Positions 14,676 through 22,017 of a stretch of DNA of 24,532 nt are shown piece by piece. Position 1 is the stretch's first letter; each line of letters begins with the position of its first letter. The stretch lies in assembly GCA_040904785.1 (NCBI GenBank), contig JBBDSV010000071.1, positions 1 through 24,532 of the forward strand, given 5' to 3'. The position numbers and the translations under genes are program-made. The notes beneath the pieces are model-generated. The model was not told the origin of the DNA. It did not search any database and saw nothing but the letters and a program-made list of their open reading frames with translations. The DNA is from JBBDSV01 sp040904785 (GTDB taxonomy: Bacteria; Actinomycetota; Nitriliruptoria; Nitriliruptorales; Nitriliruptoraceae).

Positions 14676-16139
14676 ATGGGGCTCGTTTCGCTGACCGTCG
14701 CGCTGCCGCTCGCAGGCGCACTGCTGCTCGCGCTGACTCGACTGACGGAGCGCGGCGCAAAGGCCGCAGCCATGGCGACGTCGCTCGTCACGTTCGTGGC
14801 ATCGGTGGCGATGCTCGCGGGATTCGACCGCAGCGAAGCCGGCTTCCAGCTCGCCGAGTCGACCGTGTGGATCCCGGCGATCGGGGCGAACCTGTCCTTC
14901 GCTGTCGACGGCATCAGCCTCGTGCTCATCCTGCTGACGACGTTCCTGACCCCGTTGATCCTGCTGGCGTCGTGGGACTCGATCCACGACCGTGTCCGGG
15001 CCTACCTCATCGCCTTCCTCGTGCTCGAGGGCGCGGTCCTCGGCGTCTTTGCAGCGACCGACGTCCTGCTGTTCTACGTCTTCTTCGAGTTCAGCCTCGT
15101 ACCGATGTATCTCATCATCGGAATCTGGGGTGGCAGTGGCCGCCGCTACGCCGCCGTCAAGTTCTTCCTCTACACGCTGTTCGGCGGCCTGTTGATGCTC
15201 GTCGCCATTCTCGTGCTCTACAGCCGCACCGGGTCATTCGCCTATGAGGCGTTTCGGACGCTGGCGCTGGAACCGTCGACGCAGATGTGGCTGTTCGGCG
15301 CGTTCCTCGTCGCGTTCGCCGTCAAGGTGCCGCTGTTCCCGGTGCACACCTGGCTGCCCGACGCGCACACCGAGGCGCCGACCGGGGGATCGGTGTTCCT
15401 GGCCGGCGTGCTGCTCAAGATGGGAACGTTCGGCCTGCTGCGGTACGGACTGCCGATCTTTCCCGAGGCGACGGCGGCATTCGCGCCGTGGCTGGCGGTG
15501 ATCGCGGTCATCGGCATCCTCTACGGGGCCGTCGTCGCCCTGATGCAGTCGGACATCAAGCGCCTGATCGCCTACTCGTCGGTCAGCCACATGGGTTTCG
15601 TCGTGCTCGGCATGTTCGCGCTCAACGCGACCGCCGTGTCGGCCTCGGTCGTGCAGATGGTCAACCACGGTCTGTCGACCGGGGCGTTGTTCCTGCTCAT
15701 CGGATTCCTGTATGAACGGCGCCACACCCGCCAGATCGCGGCGTTCGGTGGTCTGGCCGCCAAGGTCCCGGTGCTCGCCGGCCTGTGGCTCGTTGTCTCG
15801 CTGTCGTCGCTCGCACTGCCGGGACTCAATGGATTCGTCGGCGAGTTCCCGATCCTCTTGGGGACCTTCCAGCGCTGGCCGGCCGTCGCGGTCGCCGCCT
15901 CGTTCGGCGCCGTGCTCGCCGCCCTGTATCTGCTGTGGGCCTACCAGCGCATATTCCATGGTCCGCTGGAAAGTGCCGACAACGCCAACACGCGAGACCT
16001 GAACCGACGCGAGATCGGGGTGATCGCGCCACTCGTCGTCGCGATCGTGCTGATCGGCGTCTACCCCAAGCCGATGTTCGACCTCGTGGGCCCGTCCGTC
16101 GACCGGGTGCTCGCTGAAGTGCAGGAGGGCACGCGATGA
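14676..16139 (+). CDS. nuoM: NADH-quinone oxidoreductase subunit M
   Basis: The middle antiporter-like subunit, 487 residues and about 14 helices. The key residues are Glu138 in TM5 (FFEFSLVPMYLIIG), Lys217 in TM7 (FAVKVPLFPVHTWLPDAH) and Lys248 (LLKMGTFGLLRYG). The sequence DIKRLIAYSSVSHMGFV is also typical. ATG 14676 comes three bases after the nuoL stop, with AGGTGG upstream inside nuoL. The stop overlaps the nuoN start by 4 bases. Confidence 0.96.
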   Translation: MGLVSLTVALPLAGALLLALTRLTERGAKAAAMATSLVTFVASVAMLAGFDRSEAGFQLAESTVWIPAIGANLSFAVDGISLVLILLTTFLTPLILLASWDSIHDRVRAYLIAFLVLEGAVLGVFAATDVLLFYVFFEFSLVPMYLIIGIWGGSGRRYAAVKFFLYTLFGGLLMLVAILVLYSRTGSFAYEAFRTLALEPSTQMWLFGAFLVAFAVKVPLFPVHTWLPDAHTEAPTGGSVFLAGVLLKMGTFGLLRYGLPIFPEATAAFAPWLAVIAVIGILYGAVVALMQSDIKRLIAYSSVSHMGFVVLGMFALNATAVSASVVQMVNHGLSTGALFLLIGFLYERRHTRQIAAFGGLAAKVPVLAGLWLVVSLSSLALPGLNGFVGEFPILLGTFQRWPAVAVAASFGAVLAALYLLWAYQRIFHGPLESADNANTRDLNRREIGVIAPLVVAIVLIGVYPKPMFDLVGPSVDRVLAEVQEGTR

Positions 16140-17752
16140 CGGCCGCCGAGTTGATCGACTGGGCGGCGATCGCGCCGGAGCTGCCCCCGACCGCGATGGC
16201 TCTCGCCCTGCTGCTGGTCGCGGTGATGCGCCGCCGGCCGAACGTGGCGGCCCTGCCGATCGGCGCAGCCGGCGTCGGGGTCGGCCTGTGGTTGCTCAAC
16301 GGCGGGCATCTCGTTGCTGGTGCGGTTGCCGTCGCGCTGGGCTTCACGCTTCCCGCGTTGGTGTTCGCCTTCCCGGCACGCCCGACCCTCGTCCAGGCCT
16401 GGGGTGCCGGCTTCGCACTCGCCGGCGCACTGGTGCTGACGGTCTGGCAACAGGCGGCCGTGTTCACCGACGGTGGTTCGATCGTCGCCGAGACCGTGTT
16501 CGCCGGTTCGCTCGCGAATGACGGCATCGCGGTCTTCGCCCGTCTGACGATCTATCTCGCGGCGCTGCTCGTCGTGCCGCTCGGCTACGGCTATCTCAAC
16601 GACCGCGGGATCAACCGTGCCGAGGTCGAGTCGCTGCTGTTGTTGTCGGCGGTCGGCATGGTCGCGTTCGCGACGGCGAATGACCTCATCACGCTCTTCG
16701 TCGCCCTCGAAGTGTTCTCGCTCGCGCTCTACGTGCTGGCGGGCCTTGCGCGCCGAGACCGGCGATCGCAGGAGGCGTCGCTGAAGTACTTCCTCCTCGG
16801 CGCGGTCGCGTCAGCGATCCTGCTCTACGGCATGGCCCTGACCTACGTCGCGACGGGTTCGGTGGACCTGCCCACGATCGGTCGCACGGTGGGGCTCGTG
16901 ACGACGCAACCGCTCGTCGCCGTGCTCGGACTCGGTCTCGTCACCGTCGGCATCGGCTTCAAGGTCGCGCTTGCGCCGTTCCACCTGTGGGTCGCCGATG
17001 TGTATCAGGGCGCACCGACGAACGTGACGGCGTTCATGGCGGCGGCGACCAAGGCGGCCGCGTTCGCCGCGATCCTGCGGATCTATCTCGTCGCGTTCCC
17101 GACGTTGGCTGGGCTGTGGGTGCCGCTGATCGCGGTGCTCGCAGCGGTGACGATGCTCTACGGCGCCTATGTCGCGCTCGTCCAGGACGACGTGAAGCGC
17201 ATCCTCGCCTACTCGTCGGTGACCCACGCCGGGTATGCCGCGATCGGCCTGGTCGCCAACTCCGACGCCGGATTGTCGGCGACGCTCTGGTACGTGTTGA
17301 CCTATGCAGTTGGCACCATCGGGGCGTTCGGCTGCGTGATCGCCGTCGAACGCCGCCGACGCGGCGAGGTGACGATGACGGCACTGCGTGGACTGGGGCG
17401 GACCTCGCCCGCACTCGCGGGGATCTTCGCACTGTGTCTGCTCTCGCTCGCGGGGATCCCGGCGACCGCCGGATTCGTCGGCAAGCTGCTGGTGTTCCAA
17501 GCGGGCATCGCCGCCGGGCACGTCTGGCTCGTTGTCGTCGGTGTCGTCTCGAGCGCGGTAGCTGCCTTCTACTATCTGCGGATCGCCGGTGCGCTCTTCC
17601 TCGACGAACCCGATCCCGCCCGCGGTCTACCGGTCGTGACCGGTGGGCTCGCCGCCGGGATCGCCGTCAGCGGGGTGTTCGTGCTCTATCTCGGAATCCA
17701 ACCGCAGGCGCTCATGCAGCTGGCGGACGCTGCGGCGGTGCTCGCCAGGTGA
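16136..17752 (+). CDS. nuoN: NADH-quinone oxidoreductase subunit N
   Basis: The proximal antiporter-like subunit, 538 residues. The pumping residues Glu192 (FVALEVFSLALYVL), Lys276 (GIGFKVALAPFHLW) and Lys306 (AATKAAAFAAIL) are present, as is DVKRILAYSSVTHAGYA. Shine-Dalgarno AGGAGGG (16123-16129) lies in the end of nuoM, and the ATG overlaps its stop. This closes a full 14-subunit gene set. The stop overlaps the GTG of the polyprenyl synthase gene, so the operon continues past nuo without a break. Confidence 0.96.
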   Translation: MTAAELIDWAAIAPELPPTAMALALLLVAVMRRRPNVAALPIGAAGVGVGLWLLNGGHLVAGAVAVALGFTLPALVFAFPARPTLVQAWGAGFALAGALVLTVWQQAAVFTDGGSIVAETVFAGSLANDGIAVFARLTIYLAALLVVPLGYGYLNDRGINRAEVESLLLLSAVGMVAFATANDLITLFVALEVFSLALYVLAGLARRDRRSQEASLKYFLLGAVASAILLYGMALTYVATGSVDLPTIGRTVGLVTTQPLVAVLGLGLVTVGIGFKVALAPFHLWVADVYQGAPTNVTAFMAAATKAAAFAAILRIYLVAFPTLAGLWVPLIAVLAAVTMLYGAYVALVQDDVKRILAYSSVTHAGYAAIGLVANSDAGLSATLWYVLTYAVGTIGAFGCVIAVERRRRGEVTMTALRGLGRTSPALAGIFALCLLSLAGIPATAGFVGKLLVFQAGIAAGHVWLVVVGVVSSAVAAFYYLRIAGALFLDEPDPARGLPVVTGGLAAGIAVSGVFVLYLGIQPQALMQLADAAAVLAR

Positions 17753-18795
17753 GTGCCGACCGTCGCGCCGGACCGCGGGCCGCGCGCCTGGCAATCCCCG
17801 AGCCTGTGCTCGAACAGCTGGAGTCGCACGGTCTTCCCGTTGGCGGGACCCTCGATGCGGTCGAGCGCAAGCTGGCCGAGCAGGTCACCTCGTCGCATGC
17901 GTTCGTCGACGAGGCCGCCCGTTATCTCATCGATGCGGGCGGCAAGCGCTTCCGTCCGCTGCTGGTCGCGTTGACCGGACACCTCGGCGACCCCCATCGG
18001 CCGGAACTCGTCGACGCCGGCGTGATCGTCGAACTGGTGCATCTCGCCACCCTCTACCACGACGACGTCATCGATGAGGCGACGGCCCGGCGTGGCACGC
18101 CGTCGGCGAACTCGCGCTGGGACAACACCGTGGCCATCCTGACGGGCGACTACCTGTTCGCGCGCGCGTCCGAGGTGTCCGCGGATCTCGGCGTCGACGT
18201 CACCCGCATCATGGCTCGCACCTTGGCGCGGCTGTGCGAAGGCCAGATCGCCGAAGTGCAGGGATCCGCCGGTGCGCTTCCGCCCGATGTGCCGCAACTG
18301 GAGCCGACGCGCGAGCACTATCTTGAGGTGATTTCGGGAAAGACGGCGTCGTTGATCGCGACAGCCTGCCGGTACGGCGCGCTGCTCAGTGGGGTGGACG
18401 CGGTCGGCGTCGACGCGGCCGCTGACTACGGGTGGAACGTCGGCATGGCATTCCAGCTCTCCGACGACATCCTCGACATTGCCTCCGACCATGCAGAGTC
18501 GGGGAAGACCCCCGGAACCGACCTGCGCGAGGGGGTGCGCACGCTGCCGGTGCTGATCGCGCTCGAACGCGAGCCACATGGCGAACTCGCCGGAATCCTC
18601 GACGGCGAGCTGGACGACGCGGCGGTCGCGCGGGCGCTGGCGTACCTGCGGGACAGCGGAGCGCTGGACGATGCCCGGCATGTCGCGGGCAGCTACGTCC
18701 GTGCAGCAGTCGATGCGTTGAGCGTCTTCGACGACCGCCCGGTGACCAAGGCGCTGCAACGCCTCGCGGAGTATGCGCTCGACCGGGCGGGGTGA
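17749..18795 (+). CDS. Long-chain all-trans polyprenyl diphosphate synthase
   Basis: A 348-residue trans-isoprenyl diphosphate synthase. It contains GGKRFRP (64-70), the first Asp-rich motif DDVID (105-109), the second DDILD (239-243), and GKTPGTDLREGVRTLP (252-267). The residue five before the first DDxxD is Ala100 (ATLYHDD), not a bulky aromatic, which in this family permits long products (heptaprenyl or longer), as needed for a menaquinone side chain. The closest functional analogues by context are GrcC1 of mycobacteria and HepT of Bacillus. GTG 17749 overlaps the nuoN stop, so it is translationally coupled to complex I. Exact chain length cannot be read from sequence alone. Confidence 0.88.
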   Translation: MSADRRAGPRAARLAIPEPVLEQLESHGLPVGGTLDAVERKLAEQVTSSHAFVDEAARYLIDAGGKRFRPLLVALTGHLGDPHRPELVDAGVIVELVHLATLYHDDVIDEATARRGTPSANSRWDNTVAILTGDYLFARASEVSADLGVDVTRIMARTLARLCEGQIAEVQGSAGALPPDVPQLEPTREHYLEVISGKTASLIATACRYGALLSGVDAVGVDAAADYGWNVGMAFQLSDDILDIASDHAESGKTPGTDLREGVRTLPVLIALEREPHGELAGILDGELDDAAVARALAYLRDSGALDDARHVAGSYVRAAVDALSVFDDRPVTKALQRLAEYALDRAG

Positions 18796-18798
18796 GGC

Positions 18799-19437
18799 GT
18801 GATCCGCCGTGGAATCGTCATCACCGCCGTGTTCCTGCTCGTCGTCGCGGCACTCATCGAAGTCGCGGCCGTTCCGGTGACGACACGGCTGGTGCGCGCC
18901 CGGGTGGACGAGGCGGTCGTCGGCGAGCTCGCGGTCACCGGGGTCCGCCGGCCTGCGGTCGCCGATGTCGTCACCGGCCGCCTGCGCGACGTGGACGTCG
19001 AAGTCGTCGACATGGACGCCGGTGGACTTCCGCTGGCATCGGTCGAGGCACGCGTCGACCAACTGGCGTTCGTCGGAGCCGATCCCTTTCACGTCGACGC
19101 GACGGTGACGGTCACCTCGGCCGGCGCGACGGCGTATCTCGCCGACCGTGCGCCGGCGGGAGCGCGGCCGACAGCGACGATCACCGCCGATGCGATTCGC
19201 ATCTCCGACGAGCGGGTCCCCTTCGAACTCGCCATGCGCGTCGATGCCGACGCGGGCAACGTACGGCTGCAACCGAGCACCGGCGACGACCGCTTGTGGG
19301 AAGCCCTGGGCCTCGGGCTCACGTTCGCCGTACCCGCGTGCGTGACGATCGACGACGTCGTGCTCGGCGATGGTGAGGCGATCGTGGCCGTGGCCGCGAC
19401 ACTCGTGATCGCCGACGACGGTTCGGTCGGCTGTTGA
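18799..19437 (+). CDS. DUF2993 (LmeA-like) secreted or membrane-anchored protein
   Basis: A 212-residue protein with an N-terminal hydrophobic segment after a basic start (IRRG, then about residues 5-25), either a signal peptide or an anchor. The rest is an alternating beta-rich domain with TTRLVRARVDEAVVGEL, VTGRLRDVDVEV and GLPLASVEARVD, matching the pattern of actinobacterial DUF2993 proteins. Mycobacterial LmeA, a family member, binds phospholipid and supports lipomannan elongation, so an envelope lipid role is possible. The C-terminus ends in Cys. GTG 18799 is three bases after the polyprenyl synthase stop. The stop overlaps the TTG start of ung. Function here is unproven. Confidence 0.7.
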   Translation: MIRRGIVITAVFLLVVAALIEVAAVPVTTRLVRARVDEAVVGELAVTGVRRPAVADVVTGRLRDVDVEVVDMDAGGLPLASVEARVDQLAFVGADPFHVDATVTVTSAGATAYLADRAPAGARPTATITADAIRISDERVPFELAMRVDADAGNVRLQPSTGDDRLWEALGLGLTFAVPACVTIDDVVLGDGEAIVAVAATLVIADDGSVGC

Positions 19438-20111
19438 CCCCGCAGCCCTTGGCGTCGATTGTGGGCGAGTCGTGGGCTCGGGCGCTGGCGCACGTCGAGC
19501 CGCAGATCCGCGCGATGGGCGAGTTCCTTCGTGCCGAGCAGGCAGCGGGGCGGCCGTTCCTGCCGGCCGGTGAGCGGGTCTTCGCCGCGTTCGCTGCGCC
19601 ACTCGACGAGGTCCGCGTGCTCATCGTCGGACAGGATCCCTACCCCACTCCCGGGCACGCCATTGGTCTGTGCTTCTCGGTCGCCGCTGACGTCGACCCG
19701 CTGCCGCCGAGCCTCGAGAACATCTTCCGCGAGTATCAGGACGACCTGGATCTGCCGCGGCCGCGCACCGGTGACCTCACCCCGTGGGTGTCCCAGGGGG
19801 TGCTGTTGCTCAACCGGTGCCTGACAGTCCGGCCCGGTGCGCCCGCGTCCCATCGCGGCAAGGGCTGGGAGACGGTGACCGACGCGGCGATCGATGCGCT
19901 CGTTGCCCGCGGGGGGCCGCTTGTGGCGATTCTGTGGGGTCGTGACGCCCAGTCGCTTGCGCCGCGCCTCGACGGCGTGCCGTGCCTGACGTCGCCCCAT
20001 CCGAGTCCGCTGTCGGCGCGTCGCGGCTTCTTCGGCTCCCGTCCGTTCTCGCAGGCCAACGCCGCGCTCGCCAAGCAAGGGGCCGAGCCCATCAATTGGC
20101 GTCTTCCGTGA
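19434..20111 (+). CDS. ung: Uracil-DNA glycosylase, family 1
   Basis: Removes uracil from DNA by cleaving the N-glycosidic bond, starting base-excision repair. It is 225 residues, the usual size. The catalytic water-activating motif GQDPYP is at residues 66-71 (Asp68), the uracil-recognition stretch at LLLNRCLTV (124-132), and the minor-groove intercalation loop HPSPLSA at 189-195 (His189). All are canonical for family 1. The proposed start is TTG 19434, overlapping the DUF2993 stop by 4 bases. No in-frame ATG occurs before Met28, which is too close to the conserved core, so an alternative start is unlikely. Its position between quinone and complex I genes has no obvious functional logic. Confidence 0.95.
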   Translation: MTPQPLASIVGESWARALAHVEPQIRAMGEFLRAEQAAGRPFLPAGERVFAAFAAPLDEVRVLIVGQDPYPTPGHAIGLCFSVAADVDPLPPSLENIFREYQDDLDLPRPRTGDLTPWVSQGVLLLNRCLTVRPGAPASHRGKGWETVTDAAIDALVARGGPLVAILWGRDAQSLAPRLDGVPCLTSPHPSPLSARRGFFGSRPFSQANAALAKQGAEPINWRLP

Positions 20112-20133
20112 CGTGTGCGGCACCCCTGCGCCG

Positions 20134-20163
20134 TTGGGGGCGTGTCGTCGAGGTTGCTAGCAT
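20134..20163 (+). promoter_or_regulatory. Candidate promoter of the second nuo cluster
   Basis: TTGGGG (20134-20139), an 18-bp spacer and TAGCAT (20158-20163) lie in the 112-bp gap between ung and nuoA2. The same 18-bp spacing is seen in the first nuoA promoter. Transcription would begin near 20170 and give a leader of about 54 bases. An independent promoter implies the second complex can be expressed separately from the first. No Rex-like palindrome is seen here. Confidence 0.5.
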
Positions 20164-20168
20164 CGCGC

Positions 20169-20219
20169 CGCCGGCCCGCCCAGGGGACCGGCGTCGCAGC
20201 GCGGCCCCACCGGGGAGGA
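20169..20219 (+). promoter_or_regulatory. Structured leader and ribosome binding site of nuoA2
   Basis: CGCCGG (20169-20174) can pair with CCGGCG (20188-20193) across a 13-base loop. A second, small hairpin pairs CCCC (20205-20208) with GGGG (20212-20215). The second one includes the first bases of the Shine-Dalgarno GGGGAGGA (20212-20219), so it could partly hide the ribosome site. In such G/C-rich DNA short stems arise easily, so regulation is only a possibility. Confidence 0.3.
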
Positions 20220-20223
20220 CCGG

Positions 20224-20607
20224 GTGACCTTCGAAGAACAGTACGGCGCGGTTGCCGTCGTGGTGCTCTTGGGCGGCGTCCTGTATGCAGGCTTGATGCT
20301 GGTCAGCCGGCTCATGCGGCCGTCGATGCCATCTCCGCTGAAACTGACAACCTACGAGTGTGGTGTCGAGGCGGTCGGCTCCGGCTGGTCGCAGATGAAC
20401 ATCCGCTACTACGTCTTCGCGTTCCTGTTCGTCATCTTCGACGTCGAAGCGATCTTCCTCTTCCCGTGGGCCGTCATCGTCGGCGAACTCGACGGCGCGA
20501 GCACGCCGTCGGCGCTCTACGCGGTCGTGGCCATGTTCCTGTTCATCGGGACGCTGCTCGAGGGTCTCGCGTACGCGTGGAAGAAGGGGGTGCTGCGATG
20601 GGAGTGA
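20224..20607 (+). CDS. nuoA2: NADH-quinone oxidoreductase subunit A, second copy
   Basis: A 127-residue NuoA paralogue starting at GTG 20224 after a strong GGGGAGGA site. It has three hydrophobic helices, the loop YECGVEA with Cys46, and IFDVEAIF with Asp73 and Glu75. These key residues are conserved, but overall similarity to the first NuoA is limited to such blocks, so this is an old paralogue and not a recent duplication. It starts a separate cluster, with its own promoter, that continues into nuoB2. The last bases overlap nuoB2 by 10, the same overlap as in the first operon. Confidence 0.94.
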   Translation: MTFEEQYGAVAVVVLLGGVLYAGLMLVSRLMRPSMPSPLKLTTYECGVEAVGSGWSQMNIRYYVFAFLFVIFDVEAIFLFPWAVIVGELDGASTPSALYAVVAMFLFIGTLLEGLAYAWKKGVLRWE

Positions 20608-21131
20608 TGGATCAGGTCGAGCTGCCCAAGCCCATCAAGTACGTCTTCAACTGGGGACGCAAGTACTCGTTGTGGTGCTTCAACTTCGGTTTGGCATGCT
20701 GCGCGATCGAGTTCATCGCGGCGTCCACGTCACGCCACGACTTCATCCGCCACGGCGTGATCCCGTTCGCGCACGGCCCGCGTCAGGCGGACCTGTTGGT
20801 CGTGTCAGGAACGTTGACTGACAAGATGGCACCTGCGGTCAAGCGCCTCTACGAGGAGATGCCTGAGCCGAAGTACGTGATCTCCTTCGGGTCGTGTTCC
20901 AACTGCGGCGGTCCGTATTGGGACAGCTACTCGGTGACCAAGGGTGTCGATCAGGTCATTCCCGTCGACGTCTACGTGCCGGGGTGCCCGCCGCGTCCCG
21001 AGGCGCTGCTCGACGGCATCATCGCCCTCCAGGACCGCATCCAGCACGAGTCGCTCAAGGAGCGCATGGCCGGCCGCCGGTTGGACCCGATCACGCTCGG
21101 TGCGGACGCACCGTTGGCGCTGGAGGGCTGA
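20598..21131 (+). CDS. nuoB2: NADH-quinone oxidoreductase subunit B, second copy
   Basis: A 177-residue NuoB paralogue. The four N2 ligands are kept: Cys34-Cys35 (LACCAIEF), Cys100 (GSCSNCGG) and Cys130 (VPGCPPRPE). It differs from the first copy near the quinone site: the FRASPRQ motif reads FAHGPRQ, so the arginine after Phe is Ala58, and there are extra cysteines at 27 and 103. The stretch NCGGPYWDSYSV replaces ATSGGMFNNYAL. The C-terminal tail is longer (about 25 residues past the conserved core). ATG 20598 follows AAGAAGGGGG; an ATG at 20607 is a less likely start. The protein should still carry N2, with a modified environment. Confidence 0.94.
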   Translation: MGVMDQVELPKPIKYVFNWGRKYSLWCFNFGLACCAIEFIAASTSRHDFIRHGVIPFAHGPRQADLLVVSGTLTDKMAPAVKRLYEEMPEPKYVISFGSCSNCGGPYWDSYSVTKGVDQVIPVDVYVPGCPPRPEALLDGIIALQDRIQHESLKERMAGRRLDPITLGADAPLALEG

Positions 21132-21132
21132 C

Positions 21133-22017
21133 GTGACCGAGGTCCTTGCGCGCCGCGACGAGGCGCTGTCCGCCGACGAGATCGCGGCGTTGCTCCGGGA
21201 TCGATTCGCCGAGGGCATCGTCGACGCCGCCGTGGAGTTCGAGACCTTCACGGTCACCGTCACCACGCCGGTGTGGGCAGATGTCGCACGCATGTGCCGC
21301 GACGAGTCGGCCCTGGCCTTCGACATGTTCGATTGCCTGTTCGGTGTCGATGCGCGTGAGGAGGGGTTCGACGTCGTCGCCGTCATCTACTCGACGTCGA
21401 CCGGCAATCGGCTGGCGCTCCGTGCGCGGTGTGACGGTGGGCGCGACGCGCCGAGCTGCCCGTCGATCACCGACGTCTACCGGGGCGCCGACTGGATGGA
21501 GCGCGAGACCTGGGACATGTTCGGCATCGACTTCCCCGGCCACCCCGGACTCGAGCCGCGTCTGCTGACGGTGGAGAACTTTGAGGGTTTCCCGCTGCGC
21601 AAGGACTTCCACCTGACGGCACGCGTGGCCAAGCCGTGGCCCGGCGTCAAGGAACCGGTCGAGCTCGATGAAGACGGCAACGTCATCGAGCGGGTCACCG
21701 GAATCGGGGATGCGCCTGGGCCCTACGACCTCGACAAGGCGCTGGCAGAGCAGGCGAAGGCGGTCAACGCGCCCGTCGGTGCCGTGACCGAGGACGCGTC
21801 GGCCGACGACGACGCCAGCGAGGCCGATGACGCGTCCGACGACGCCGAAGGCACCGAGACGGACGATGCGACCGTCGAACCGGCCGACAGCGACGGTCCC
21901 TCGGCGCAGGAGAAGGCGGAGGCGCGCCGTCGCGAGCAGGCCGAGGCGCGCCGGCGCAAGGCCGAAGAACGTGCCGCGAGCGAGGAGCCGGACGGCGACG
22001 GGGAGGGTGACGCGTGA
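21133..22017 (+). CDS. nuoC2: NADH-quinone oxidoreductase subunit C, second copy, with long charged tail
   Basis: A 294-residue NuoC paralogue from GTG 21133, preceded by GGAGGG. Residues 1 to about 175 are the NuoC fold; the signature at about 112-160 includes DVYRGADWMERETWDMFGID and GFPLRKDF. The remaining 115 or so residues are unlike ordinary NuoC: an acidic Asp/Ala-rich segment (about 220-258), a highly charged Lys/Arg/Glu/Ala helix (about 259-282) with an eight-residue repeat, and an acidic end. The first NuoC (196 residues) has no such tail. The tail may be disordered or a coiled coil that docks an electron donor or partner; this is inference. The stop overlaps the nuoD2 GTG by 4 bases. 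Confidence 0.92.
   Translation: MTEVLARRDEALSADEIAALLRDRFAEGIVDAAVEFETFTVTVTTPVWADVARMCRDESALAFDMFDCLFGVDAREEGFDVVAVIYSTSTGNRLALRARCDGGRDAPSCPSITDVYRGADWMERETWDMFGIDFPGHPGLEPRLLTVENFEGFPLRKDFHLTARVAKPWPGVKEPVELDEDGNVIERVTGIGDAPGPYDLDKALAEQAKAVNAPVGAVTEDASADDDASEADDASDDAEGTETDDATVEPADSDGPSAQEKAEARRREQAEARRRKAEERAASEEPDGDGEGDA
21913..21960 (+). repeat. 24-bp imperfect tandem repeat inside nuoC2
   Basis: Two adjacent 24-base units (21913-21936 and 21937-21960) encode KAEARRRE and QAEARRRK. A degenerate third unit (AEERAASE) follows. The repeat lies in the charged C-terminal tail of NuoC2 and could grow or shrink by slippage without a frameshift. Confidence 0.75.

Noticed and set aside
20121..20140. 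CACCCC and TTGGGGG after ung considered as a terminator hairpin.
   Set aside because: Only about four base pairs form and no T-run follows; part of it is the proposed -35 of nuoA2.
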